Shown here piece by piece: positions 34,448-43,076 of a stretch of DNA of 64,000 nt; positions within the stretch are counted from its first letter, which is position 1; every line of letters begins with the position of its first letter. The position numbers and the translations under genes are program-made. The stretch is taken from assembly GCF_034808145.1 (NCBI RefSeq), contig NZ_JAXHGM010000005.1, forward strand, positions 62,001 to 126,000. Reading direction: 5' to 3'. The notes under the pieces were generated by a model that did no database searches, was not told the DNA's origin, and saw nothing but the letters and a program-made list of their open reading frames with translations. Source of the DNA: Halorubellus sp034808145 (GTDB taxonomy: Archaea > Halobacteriota > Halobacteria > Halobacteriales > Natrialbaceae).

Positions 34448-34891
34448 GTGGACATGGAACGAACCGAACTCGACGTTCGGACGTCCGTGACCACGGCCGT
34501 CGACGCGGTACTCGGATGCCTGGGTGTCGTCGCCATCGTCTTCCCGATCGCCGCGCTCGCGGACGCGGTCCTCGGCTCGCCGCTCGGCGCGCGCGTCTGG
34601 CTCGTCGCCGGTGCCGCCGGCGTCCTCGCCGCGGTCGCGTTCGCCGCTCGCGAGCCGTCGCTCGGCCGCCTCGCGAAGTTCGTCGGGGTGGCGTTCGGGA
34701 GTAGCTTCGGCTGGCTCGTCGCGGTCGCCGCCGTCATGAGCCTCATGGGCGTCGCCATCCCCGCAGGCGACCGGGAACCGTTCCTCTACGCCGGCCTGCT
34801 CGCGCTCGCGACCGCGTACGTCGGCGTCTACAGCGACGCCGTCGACGTCGACTACGAGAGCGGGAGCGCGTCCTCCTTCGGGACGTCCTGA
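34448..34891 (+). CDS. Four-TM membrane protein, first of three tandem paralogues
   Basis: 147 aa (an ATG at 34454 is an alternative). Four hydrophobic helices: LGCLGVVAIVFPIAALADAVL, WLVAGAAGVLAAVAFA, FGSSFGWLVAVAAVMSLM and LYAGLLALATAYVGVY. The motif EPSLGRLAKFVGVAFG between TM2 and TM3 recurs as DWSLGRLGEFLFVAVAG and EYSFDRLGHFVVAAFAA in the next two genes, and LALATAYxxVY near the end is also shared, so the three arose by duplication. Family unknown. Confidence 0.75.
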   Translation: MDMERTELDVRTSVTTAVDAVLGCLGVVAIVFPIAALADAVLGSPLGARVWLVAGAAGVLAAVAFAAREPSLGRLAKFVGVAFGSSFGWLVAVAAVMSLMGVAIPAGDREPFLYAGLLALATAYVGVYSDAVDVDYESGSASSFGTS

Positions 34892-35010
34892 CGCGCGACG
34901 ACGCCCAACCGAACGAGGCCGCGACCGAGCGCCCTGTCCGGCGTCGGGCTACGAACTCGCCTCCGCGAGCACACCGATAGCATCAGGTATCCGAGCGGAG
35001 AAGCCCGGGT

Positions 35011-35418
35011 ATGGAGACCATCGTCGACGAGATCCGGTCGTGGCTGCTCGCCACCGCCGACTTCGCGTTCGCGTTCCTCGGCGTCGCCGCCGTCGCGTAC
35101 CCCACCCTCTACCTCCTCGCCGCCCTCGTCGGCTCACCCGTCCTGCGCGACCTCGCCGCGCTCGCCGCGTTCGTCCTCGCGTTCGGCGCGAGCTACCCCT
35201 ACGTCGCCGGCGACTGGTCGCTCGGCCGCCTCGGCGAGTTCCTCTTCGTCGCCGTCGCCGGCGTGCTCGCGTGGGGCGCGGTCGTCGCCGGCGTCGTCCT
35301 CGCGCTCGACCTCGCGACCGCTCCCGACGACCCCGCGTCCCTCGCGACGACGTGGACGCTCGCCCTCGCCACCGCGTACGCCGTCGTCTACTGGCAGCAG
35401 AGACAACTGTTCCGCTGA
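35011..35418 (+). CDS. Four-TM membrane protein, second tandem paralogue
   Basis: 135 aa, same layout as its neighbours: METIVDEIRSWLLATADFAFAFLGVAA leads into TM1, the conserved DWSLGRLGEFLFVAVAG lies between TM2 and TM3, and the protein ends with TWTLALATAYAVVYWQQRQ. Unlike the first copy it has an amphipathic N-terminal helix. No known family. Confidence 0.75.
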   Translation: METIVDEIRSWLLATADFAFAFLGVAAVAYPTLYLLAALVGSPVLRDLAALAAFVLAFGASYPYVAGDWSLGRLGEFLFVAVAGVLAWGAVVAGVVLALDLATAPDDPASLATTWTLALATAYAVVYWQQRQLFR

Positions 35419-35472
35419 CATCGCCCACCTCGGACCGAAACGCTCACGAGGGACAGCGACGACGACCAGACC

Positions 35473-35874
35473 ATGACCGACCTCGAACAGCGAGTCCAGG
35501 CGTGGTTCGGCTTCGCCGTCGAGGTCGTGTACACGTTCTTCGCGTTCGTCCTCGCGTCGCTCCCGCTGCTCGCGCTCGGCGACGACGCCTTCGGCGAGCC
35601 ACTCGGCACCCTGGTCGTCCCGCTCGTCCTCGCCGTCGGCGTCGCCGGGACCGTGGCGTTCGAACTCGGCGAGTACTCGTTCGACCGCCTCGGGCACTTC
35701 GTCGTCGCCGCGTTCGCCGCCGCCGTCGGCTGGGTGCTCGTCGTCTCGTCGCTCGTCCTCGTCCTCGACCTGTGGGCCGCCCCGCGCGACCCGCTCCCGA
35801 TGTTCGTCGCGTGGTCGCTCTCGCTCGCCACCGCGTCCCTCCTCGTCTACCGCGGCGAGGACGCACTCGCCTGA
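35473..35874 (+). CDS. Four-TM membrane protein, third tandem paralogue
   Basis: 133 aa. The N-terminal helix TDLEQRVQAWFGFAVEVVYTFFAFV resembles the second copy. EYSFDRLGHFVVAAFAAAVG is the conserved inter-TM motif, and WSLSLATASLLVYRGED ends the protein. Spacing between the three genes is 50-120 bases, each with room for its own promoter. Function unknown. Confidence 0.75.
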   Translation: MTDLEQRVQAWFGFAVEVVYTFFAFVLASLPLLALGDDAFGEPLGTLVVPLVLAVGVAGTVAFELGEYSFDRLGHFVVAAFAAAVGWVLVVSSLVLVLDLWAAPRDPLPMFVAWSLSLATASLLVYRGEDALA

Positions 35875-35908
35875 CGGCCCCGAGACCGCGGGCCGCTCTC
35901 CTCGCAGG

Positions 35909-36868
35909 CTACCGCTTCGCGAGCGTGACGCTGTACGTGTGCTCCCACCCCTCTGGCCCGGTCTCGACGTCGGCCACCCGCCAGCCGGTTCCGACGACGG
36001 CATCGCGCACCTCGTCGGGCGTGAACAACCTGAACAGCCACGGCTCGCCGAGTTCGTCGTCGTACTCGTACTGGACGATGCGGGCCGCGCCGCGATTCGC
36101 CGGGTCGGCGCGGAACCCTATCAGGTCCCGCGTCGCCTCGTGGCGCGGGTCGTAGCACCCGAAGAGCGCGGTGGCGTCGGGCGTGGTGACGTACGCGAGG
36201 TCGGTCCCGACGACGGCCCAGTAGAACGTCACGCCGCTGACGAGGAACGCCGGCGGCGTCGGGTCGAACCCCACCGTCTCGGTGACGAACAGGACGTTCG
36301 CGACGAGCGGCACCACCGCCGCGAACCCGAGCGCGACGCTCTGCACGCGGAACAGTCGCTCCCGTCGCGCGATGACGTCCGACATCACGAGCACGCCCGT
36401 CATCACGAGGACGTACATGTACGCCACGTGAACGAAGAACAGGACGCCGTGCGTGTCCGTTATCGGCGTCTGCGCCCGCGACCAGTCGAGCTTCCAGAAC
36501 AGCTCGTGGACGTCGTTCGTCCACACGACCACGTTCACCAGCACCGGCTCCACCGCCAGCGCCGCTAGCAGCTGCCGGTCCACGAACTCCCCACGGTCGC
36601 TGTACTCGAGCGCCAACAGCAGTCACGCCGTCGGCACCAGCGGAATCGCGAGATAGGTGAGCTTCGTGAACGTGTGCGACACCATCGGAGAGACGCCGAG
36701 GTTCTCGAAGAACGCCATCGTCGCCCACACGAGGACGCCCACGTGCAGCAACTGGACGAACCGCGTCAGGTCCGTGGGTTCCTCTCGGTGGAACCGCCAC
36801 ATCGTCACCACGGTAACCACCGACGTCCCACCGAGCAGGACCAGGTACCAGAGCGGGGCTTTGAACAT
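35909..36868 (-). pseudogene. Broken gene: histidine-kinase 7TM sensor region fused to a methyltransferase tail, with in-frame TGA
   Basis: Reading from the ATG at 36868, 81 codons give MFKAPLWYLVLLGGTSV...IPLVPTA, then TGA at 36623-36625. The same frame continues LLLALEYSDRGEFVD and on to 35909. HisKA_7TM sensors normally read P-x-A-W-L-x-F-A-x-x-Y here, so TGA replaces the conserved Trp codon TGG. Later sequence (DPTPPAFLVSGVTFYWAVV) also matches the end of the 7TM region. No kinase core follows. Instead the last 95 residues (FRLFTPDEVRDAVVGTGWRVADV) look like the C-terminal end of a SAM-dependent methyltransferase. I read this as a deletion chimera that then acquired a nonsense change. Confidence 0.75.
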
Positions 36869-37019
36869 CGAGAGACCAGGCTAGGACGGACGGTTCGCCG
36901 GACGCGGGAAAACGTCTTACGGCCATCTCGCCCGGCTCCGGTTGCCGCGCTAGCGAGTTCGAACGACAGGGAGAACGGATCGCGGCCGGCCCGCGCGAGC
37001 GGGCCGTCTCAGCGCACCG

Positions 37020-38171
37020 TCAGTAGCCCTTGCCGAGGAGTTCGCGCGCGATGATGTTCTTCTGGATCTCGGTCGTACCCTCGTAGATCTGCGTGATCTT
37101 CGAGTCGCGGTAGAACCGCTCGACGGCGAAGTCGTTCACGAACCCGGCACCGCCGTGGATCTGGACGGCCTCGTTCGCGACGTCGACGGCGACGCGCGAC
37201 CCGAACTCCTTCGCCATCGACGCGAGCTTCGTCACGTCGTTGCCCTGGTCGACGTTCCACGCCGCCTTGTAGGTCAGCATCCGCGCCGCCTCGGTGCGCG
37301 TGTGCATGTCCGAGAGCTTGTGCTGGATCGCCTGGAAGTCACTGATGGGGCGGTCGAACTGCTCGCGCTCCTGCGCGTAGTCGAGCGCAGCCTCACTCGC
37401 GCCCTTCGCGATACCGACGCCCTGGGCGGCGACCGCGGTCCGGGTCTCGTCGAAGAACTGCATCTGCTGCAGGAAGCCCATGCCGCGGTTCCCGATGAGG
37501 TTCTCCTCGGGGACGCGCACGTCGTTCAGCATGAGTTCCGCGGTGTCGCTCGCGCGAATCCCGAGCTTGCCCGTGATCTTGTCCGCCTCGAACCCGTCAC
37601 GGTCGGACTCGACGACGATCTGACTGAAGCCGTTGTAGCGTCCTTCCGCGTCCGGGTCGGTCTCACAGAGGACGACGTAGTAGTCGCCGATGGACCCGTT
37701 CGTGATCCACATCTTGTTCCCGTTGACCACCCACTCGTCGCCGTCCTTCTCGGCCTGTGTGGAGACCGAGGAGACGTCGGAGCCGGTGTCGGGTTCGCTG
37801 ATGGCGGCGCCCATGATGGCGTCGCCGGTCGGGATGGGTTCGAGGAACCGCTCCTTCTGGTCCTCCGTCCCGAACTCCATGATGGCGTCCGCACCGAAGC
37901 TCGTGGACGTCAGCGAGAGGCCGATACCGGGGTCGACCGCGAAGAGCTCCTCGGTGATGAGCGCGGACTCGAGGTTCCCGTAGTCGGCGCCGCCGTACTC
38001 GAAGGGGATGTGCGCGCCGAGCAGGCCGGCGTCGGCCGCCTTGTCGATGATGTCCCAGGGATACTTCTCCTCGACGTCGTACTCTTGGGCGACCGGTTCG
38101 ATCTCGTTCTCGGCGAATCGAGCGACCTCTTCCTTGATCTGTTTCTGCTCGTCTGAGAGCGCGAAGTCCAT
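37020..38171 (-). CDS. Acyl-CoA dehydrogenase
   Basis: 383 aa FAD enzyme for the first oxidation step of fatty acid or branched acyl-CoA degradation. The two family signatures are present: GAAISEPDTGSDVSS with WITNGSIGDYYVV, and QIHGGAGFVNDFAVERFYRDSKITQIYEGTTEIQ holding the catalytic Glu. The start is fixed by an ATG right at the edge of the divergent promoter. Divergent to a hydroxyacyl-CoA dehydrogenase/enoyl-CoA hydratase fusion, so the pair probably forms a beta-oxidation unit under shared control. Confidence 0.95.
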   Translation of the reverse strand: MDFALSDEQKQIKEEVARFAENEIEPVAQEYDVEEKYPWDIIDKAADAGLLGAHIPFEYGGADYGNLESALITEELFAVDPGIGLSLTSTSFGADAIMEFGTEDQKERFLEPIPTGDAIMGAAISEPDTGSDVSSVSTQAEKDGDEWVVNGNKMWITNGSIGDYYVVLCETDPDAEGRYNGFSQIVVESDRDGFEADKITGKLGIRASDTAELMLNDVRVPEENLIGNRGMGFLQQMQFFDETRTAVAAQGVGIAKGASEAALDYAQEREQFDRPISDFQAIQHKLSDMHTRTEAARMLTYKAAWNVDQGNDVTKLASMAKEFGSRVAVDVANEAVQIHGGAGFVNDFAVERFYRDSKITQIYEGTTEIQKNIIARELLGKGY

Positions 38172-38180
38172 AGTAAACCA

Positions 38181-38199
38181 TTAACGCATTGTTCGTTAA
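38181..38199. promoter_or_regulatory. Palindromic operator candidate in the divergent beta-oxidation promoter
   Basis: TTAACGCATTGTTCGTTAA is an inverted repeat (TTAACG-N7-CGTTAA) 10 bases upstream of the acyl-CoA dehydrogenase ATG, overlapping where its TATA box and start site must lie, and about 90 bases from the opposite start. Size and spacing fit a dimeric TetR- or MarR-like repressor. Confidence 0.6.
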
Positions 38200-38287
38200 A
38201 AAGGTATGTACCCGACGGTAAACTAGAGAGGAGTTGGTGGGCTCGCTAAGGGAAACCTTGAAACGATTGCCAGTTGACTTCTCGTCC

Positions 38288-40273
38288 ATGGAGTTGGAAG
38301 AAGTCAACACCGTCGCAGTTCTCGGCGCTGGTAACATGGGCCACGGTATCGCGGAGGTCGCGGCCCTCGCCGGCTACGACGTCAACATGCGGGACATCAA
38401 GGAGGAGTTCGTCCAGGGCGGCTACGAGAAGATCGAGTGGTCGCTCGGCAAGCTCGCCGACAGCGAACAGATCACGGAGGCGGACGCCGACGACGCACTC
38501 GACCGCGTCACACCGCTCGTCGACCTCGAGGAGACCGTCTCGGACGCGGACGTCGTCATCGAGGCCGTACCCGAGCGCATGGACGTCAAGGAGGACACGT
38601 GGACGGACGTCGAGGCGTACGCGCCCGACCACACCGTGTTCACGACGAACACGTCCTCGCTCTCGATCACGGACCTCTCCGAGTTCACCGAGCGCCCCGA
38701 GCGCTTCTGCGGGATGCACTTCTTCAACCCGCCGATCCGGATGGACCTCGTCGAGGTCATCTCCGGCGGGCACACCGACGACTCGACGCTCGACCTCGTC
38801 GAGGACCTCGCCGAGGACTTCGGGAAGACGCCCGTTCGCGTCCGCAAGGACGTCCCCGGGTTCATCGTGAACCGCGTCCTCGTCCCCCTCATGAACGAGG
38901 CCGCGTGGCTCGTCGACGAGGGCGTCGCCACCATCGAGGAGGTCGACGCGACGACGAAGTTCGACATCGGCCTGCCGATGGGGAGCTTCGAGCTCTCCGA
39001 CTACGTCGGCATCGACGTCGGCTACCACGTCCTGGACTACATGCACGAGGTCGCTGGCGACCGCTACGAGCCGGCGCCGATGATGGTCGAGAAGGTCGAG
39101 AACGAGGAGTTCGGCCAGAAGTCCGGGAAGGGCTTCTACGACTACGAGGACGGCGACGGCGCGGACGTCTCGATGGACGACGACCTGTTCAACGAGACCG
39201 TCAAGGAGCGCCTGCTCGCGGCGCTCGCGAACGAGGTCGCGTACCTCGTGGGTGACGACGTCGCCAGCCCCGAGGAGATCGACACCGCGGTCAAGCTCGG
39301 GGGGCGCTGGCCGAAGGGGCCCGCGAAGTTCGTCGACGAGTACGGCGTCGAGCGGCTCGCCGAGGCGCTCGACGAGGCCCACGAGGAATCCGGGCATCCG
39401 CGCTACGAGGCGTTCGACCACCTCGCGACCGTCGTCGAGGACGGCGGGTTCTACGACGACGACGGCGAGGGCGACGACGACGCTGTCGACTTCGAGACGC
39501 TCGAGGTCACGTACCCCGGCGAGAAGGTCGCCCAGATCGAGCTCTCGCGCCCCCAGCAGATGAACTCCATCAGTCTGGAGCTCATCGAGGAGCTCGACGC
39601 GGCTATCGACCTCGTCGACGAGGACGACGGCGTCCGCGCGCTCCTGTTGACGGGCGCGGGCTCGAAGGCGTTCTCCGCGGGCGCGGACTTCATGAGTATC
39701 GCCGGCGGTGGCGCGGACCCGTTCAACGCCGTGGAGCTGTCGAAGTACGGCCAGGAGACGTTCGGGCGGCTCGAGGAGATCGAGATGCCCGTGGTCGCGG
39801 CGATCGACGGGTACTGCCTCGGTGGTGGCATGGAGCTCGCGACGTGCGCGGACATCCGCGTCGCCTCCACGCGTAGCGAGTTCGGCCAGCCCGAGTTCGA
39901 CCTCGGCCTCCTCCCGGGCTGGGGTGGCACGCAGCGCCTCCAGCGCATCGTCGGCATGGGGCGCGCGAAGGAGATCATCTTCACCGCCGAGCAGTTCGAC
40001 GCCGAGGAGATGGAAGCGTACGGGTTCGTGAACGAGGTCTACGACGCCGAGTCCTTCGAGGACGAGGCGGTCGCGTACGCCGAGAAGCTCGCGGGCGGCC
40101 CGCCGCTCGCACAGCGGTTCACGAAGCGCGCGATGGCGAAGGGCTGGGACGACAGCGACGCCGGCCTCGAGATCGAGTCGATGGGCTTCGGGCACGTCGT
40201 CGGCAGCGAGGACGTCCACGAGGGCATCAACGCGTTCTTCGGCGACGACGACCCCGAATTCGAAGGGAAGTAA
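38288..40273 (+). CDS. 3-hydroxyacyl-CoA dehydrogenase / enoyl-CoA hydratase fusion (FadB-like)
   Basis: 661 aa from the ATG at 38288. Residues 1-390 are 3-hydroxyacyl-CoA dehydrogenase: NAD-binding VAVLGAGNMGHGIAEVAALAGYDV, FCGMHFFNPPIRMDLVEVI with the catalytic His, KDVPGFIVNRVLVPLMNEAA, then a second C-terminal dehydrogenase half. After an acidic linker, residues about 415-661 are enoyl-CoA hydratase/isomerase: LTGAGSKAFSAGADF forms the oxyanion loop, and GYCLGGGMELATCADIRVA with GLLPGWGGTQRL carries the active site. Domain order is the reverse of bacterial FadB, as usual in archaea. Acts with the divergent acyl-CoA dehydrogenase. Confidence 0.95.
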   Translation: MELEEVNTVAVLGAGNMGHGIAEVAALAGYDVNMRDIKEEFVQGGYEKIEWSLGKLADSEQITEADADDALDRVTPLVDLEETVSDADVVIEAVPERMDVKEDTWTDVEAYAPDHTVFTTNTSSLSITDLSEFTERPERFCGMHFFNPPIRMDLVEVISGGHTDDSTLDLVEDLAEDFGKTPVRVRKDVPGFIVNRVLVPLMNEAAWLVDEGVATIEEVDATTKFDIGLPMGSFELSDYVGIDVGYHVLDYMHEVAGDRYEPAPMMVEKVENEEFGQKSGKGFYDYEDGDGADVSMDDDLFNETVKERLLAALANEVAYLVGDDVASPEEIDTAVKLGGRWPKGPAKFVDEYGVERLAEALDEAHEESGHPRYEAFDHLATVVEDGGFYDDDGEGDDDAVDFETLEVTYPGEKVAQIELSRPQQMNSISLELIEELDAAIDLVDEDDGVRALLLTGAGSKAFSAGADFMSIAGGGADPFNAVELSKYGQETFGRLEEIEMPVVAAIDGYCLGGGMELATCADIRVASTRSEFGQPEFDLGLLPGWGGTQRLQRIVGMGRAKEIIFTAEQFDAEEMEAYGFVNEVYDAESFEDEAVAYAEKLAGGPPLAQRFTKRAMAKGWDDSDAGLEIESMGFGHVVGSEDVHEGINAFFGDDDPEFEGK

Positions 40274-40303
40274 CCGCGGGCTGACCGCGCTTCGCGTTCG
40301 GCG

Positions 40304-40921
40304 TCACCGGAAATCGAAGTTCGCTTTCCGTTTCTCGCGACCGCTGCGTTCCTCGTAGTCGAGCGTCCAGAGCGCCAGCCCGATGCTCGCGATGGTCGGG
40401 ACGCCGAGCGTGAGGACGAACCCGACTACGGAGGAGAAGAGACCGATGCCAAGGACGGTTGCGAGCGGGTGAATCGTCTGGAACTCGTTCCCGGTGAGGA
40501 GCCCGTAGCCGACTGTCACCGCGATCATCAGGGGGCCGACGGTGAGCCACGAGCACGTCCCGACGGCGAGTCCCGTGGTGAGTGCGCGGCGACGGGAGAC
40601 GGCCTCCTCCTCCTCGGGGATGCGGACCTGCCAGAGGACCCACGTCCATCCGTACGCGTTCGCGGTCACGAGCGGGATGAACAGGAGCACGGCCGCGTTG
40701 AAGAGGCCGACCGCGAACAGCACGAAGAACAGCGTCGAGAACGCGAGCGCGAACGTCCCGTACACCTCGGCGGCGGTCCGCGGGTCGCGCTGGTTCGATG
40801 CGACCCACTCGGGGCGCTCGGGAACGCGTCGTTCGACGAGACCGGGGAGCAGGTTCTCGACGCGGACCACGTGCGAGACTCCACAGCCGCGTGACAAAAC
40901 GATTCCGGCGGTGAGACGCAC
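40304..40921 (-). CDS. Membrane protein of unknown function (four TM)
   Basis: 205 aa from the ATG at 40919-40921; a GTG at 40870 would give 188 aa and leaves more room for the divergent promoter. TM segments: LAFSTLFFVLFAVGLFNAAVLLFIPLV, TGLAVGTCSWLTVGPLMIAVTVGYGLL, VLGIGLFSSVVGFVLTLGV and IASIGLALWTLDYEE. A Glu-rich loop (RIPEEEEAVSRRR) separates TM pairs. Not recognised. Confidence 0.65.
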   Translation of the reverse strand: MRLTAGIVLSRGCGVSHVVRVENLLPGLVERRVPERPEWVASNQRDPRTAAEVYGTFALAFSTLFFVLFAVGLFNAAVLLFIPLVTANAYGWTWVLWQVRIPEEEEAVSRRRALTTGLAVGTCSWLTVGPLMIAVTVGYGLLTGNEFQTIHPLATVLGIGLFSSVVGFVLTLGVPTIASIGLALWTLDYEERSGREKRKANFDFR

Positions 40922-40965
40922 CGACGACCGGTAGTTTCGTTGCGTTAGCGACCGCCGACGCTGGT

Positions 40966-41412
40966 ATGCGAGTGAGCGTCATCGGCGGTGGCGACGCGGA
41001 CGAGGGCGACCTGGACCGAGCGCACGCGGTCGGCCGGTTGCTGGGCGAGCGCGGGTTCGACATCGTCTGCGGCGGGCGCGGCGGCGTCATGGCCGCCGCG
41101 TGCGCCGGAGCGACGGAGACGGGTGCGACCACCATCGGTATCCTGCCGGGCGAGGACCGCGACGCCGCGAACGAGCACGTCGAGGTCGCCGTCGCCACCG
41201 GATTCGGACACGCGCGGAACGCGCTCGTCCCGCTGAACGGCGACGCCGTCGTCGCCATCGCGGGCGGCCACGGGACGCTCAGCGAACTGGGGTACGCGGG
41301 CATCTACGACCGCCCGGTCGCCCGACTCGGCACGCACGACGTCGACGGCGCGTACGCCGCGGACTCGCCAGCCGACGCCGTCTCGTACGTCGCCGACGCG
41401 CTCGGCGAGTAG
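40966..41412 (+). CDS. TIGR00725 family LOG-like nucleotide-binding protein
   Basis: 148 aa Rossmann-like protein related to LOG (Lonely Guy) and DprA folds. VSVIGGGDADEGDLDRAHAVG begins the fold, VCGGRGGVMAAACAGA is the phosphate loop, and VAIAGGHGTLSELGYA matches the PGGxGTxxE motif (GGHGTLSE). LOG enzymes hydrolyse nucleoside 5'-monophosphates; this subfamily has no established reaction. Confidence 0.88.
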   Translation: MRVSVIGGGDADEGDLDRAHAVGRLLGERGFDIVCGGRGGVMAAACAGATETGATTIGILPGEDRDAANEHVEVAVATGFGHARNALVPLNGDAVVAIAGGHGTLSELGYAGIYDRPVARLGTHDVDGAYAADSPADAVSYVADALGE

Positions 41413-41472
41413 CGGTCGCGGTCCGAACGCTCGCGGCCGCTCTACGTTCACGCCCCGAACGCTCGCGGCCGC

Positions 41473-42960
41473 TCAGTGCTCGCGGTTCGAGCGCTCGCGG
41501 AACCGGAGTTTCACGGGGCGGTCCGGCTGGAGCGTCGCCGAGAACGAGTACCCGACCTCGTCGGTGACGGCGTCGACCTCGAACCGCGACAGGATCGTCG
41601 CGAGTATCAGGTTCGCCTCCAGGGTCGCGAACCGGTTCCCGATACAGGACCGCGGCCCGCCACCGAACGGATAGTGCGCGTACTCGGGGAGCGCGTCCCG
41701 CATCGCGGCCGTCCACCGGTCCGGGTCGAACGACAGCGGGTCGTCGTACCAGCGCTCGTCGCGATGCACGACCAACTGCGGCGTCGTCACCGTCGTCCCC
41801 TCCGATATCTCCCAGGGACCGACGGTGACGTCGCGCTTCGCCTCCCGGAACACGTTGTACGCCGGCGGATGCAGGCGCGTGCTCTCGTCCACGACCGCAC
41901 GGAGGTACTCGACGTCCCGGACCGCGTCCGCGGTCGGCGTCCCGCCGTCGAGGACGTCGTCGAGTTCGGCGTGCAGTTTCGACTGCACGTCCGGGTTCAG
42001 AGCGAGCTCCCAGAGCGTCCACGTCAGGAGGAGCGCTGTCGTCTCGTGGCCCGCGAACACGAACGTCACGAGGTGGTCCTGGAGGCGCTCGCGGTCCATG
42101 GACGTCCCGTCGGCGTACTCCGCGTCCGCGAGTATCGACAGCAGGTCGTCGCCGACGTCGCCGTCGCTGGCGCGGCGTTCCGCGACGAGCGCCGTCATCG
42201 TCTCCCTGAGATCACGCATGACCCGCACGAACCGTCGGTTCGACGGCGTCGGCACCCACACCGGGAGGTACGAGCTGAGGTTCATCGGTGACGTCCGCGA
42301 CAGTATCGCGTCGGCCGCCTCCCCGATGACCTCGCCGTCGCCCGAGAGGTCGGTCCCGAACATCGTCCGCGCGATGATTTCGAGCGTCAGGTCCTTCGCG
42401 TCTTCGTCCACGCGCACGACGTGGGCGTCCGCCCACGCGTCCGCGGTCCGGGTCGCCGCGCCCACCATCTCGTCCGCGTAGGACTCGACGCGTTCCCGGT
42501 AGAACGCCGGCTGGACGAGTGCACGGTCTCGCGCCCACTCCTCGCCCTCGCTCGCCACCAGCCCGTTCGGCGCGAGCCCGTCGAACGCCCGCGACAGCAC
42601 CTCGCCCTTCCGGAACGCCGCCGCCTCCTCGACGAGTACGGACTGGACGTACGACGGGTGCGTGAGCATCACGGCCTCGGTGCGGTTCACGCTGTACGCG
42701 ACCGCGTCGGCGTCGTACCCGTACCCCACGTCCTCGTAGTAGCCGTCCGGGTCGCGCATCAACTGGAGGAGTTTCCCCACGACCGGCGCCTCGTCCGCTC
42801 GCGGCGGTCGACGGCCACGCGCCCCGGTCCCATCCGCCATCGAGGCGGCCGCGGCAGCGTCCGCCGACCGCTGTCCGCGCACTCCCTCGGCCACGCCCGT
42901 CGACGCGCCCCTCGACTCGCGTCCATCGACGTCCGCGTCAGCCCCAGTCGGCGTGCTCAT
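41473..42960 (-). CDS. Cytochrome P450
   Basis: 495 aa from the ATG at 42958-42960, with an acidic/Ala-rich N-terminal extension of about 55 residues. All P450 landmarks are present: I-helix FVFAGHETTALLLTW (A/G-G-x-E-T-T), K-helix VVDESTRLHPPAYNVFREA (E-x-x-R), and the heme loop FGGGPRSCIGNRFA with the Cys ligand. Resembles class I soluble P450s (CYP174-like in haloarchaea, from recall). No ferredoxin partner is adjacent. Substrate unknown. Confidence 0.94.
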   Translation of the reverse strand: MSTPTGADADVDGRESRGASTGVAEGVRGQRSADAAAAASMADGTGARGRRPPRADEAPVVGKLLQLMRDPDGYYEDVGYGYDADAVAYSVNRTEAVMLTHPSYVQSVLVEEAAAFRKGEVLSRAFDGLAPNGLVASEGEEWARDRALVQPAFYRERVESYADEMVGAATRTADAWADAHVVRVDEDAKDLTLEIIARTMFGTDLSGDGEVIGEAADAILSRTSPMNLSSYLPVWVPTPSNRRFVRVMRDLRETMTALVAERRASDGDVGDDLLSILADAEYADGTSMDRERLQDHLVTFVFAGHETTALLLTWTLWELALNPDVQSKLHAELDDVLDGGTPTADAVRDVEYLRAVVDESTRLHPPAYNVFREAKRDVTVGPWEISEGTTVTTPQLVVHRDERWYDDPLSFDPDRWTAAMRDALPEYAHYPFGGGPRSCIGNRFATLEANLILATILSRFEVDAVTDEVGYSFSATLQPDRPVKLRFRERSNREH

Positions 42961-43076
42961 ACCGCAATCTCCCCCAGCGACCACCAAGTCGATTCCGTCC
43001 AGATGACTAGCGCACTTATGAACGAGCGGAGGGTGGTCGCGGAACCAGCCGGTTCGAGTACCTTCGCTCGGTCCCG

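Noticed and set aside
38246..40219. 657-codon antisense frame under the FadB-like fusion
   Set aside because: Its Leu/Val/Arg/Asp-rich composition mirrors GC-rich codons of the real gene, and no domain is visible.
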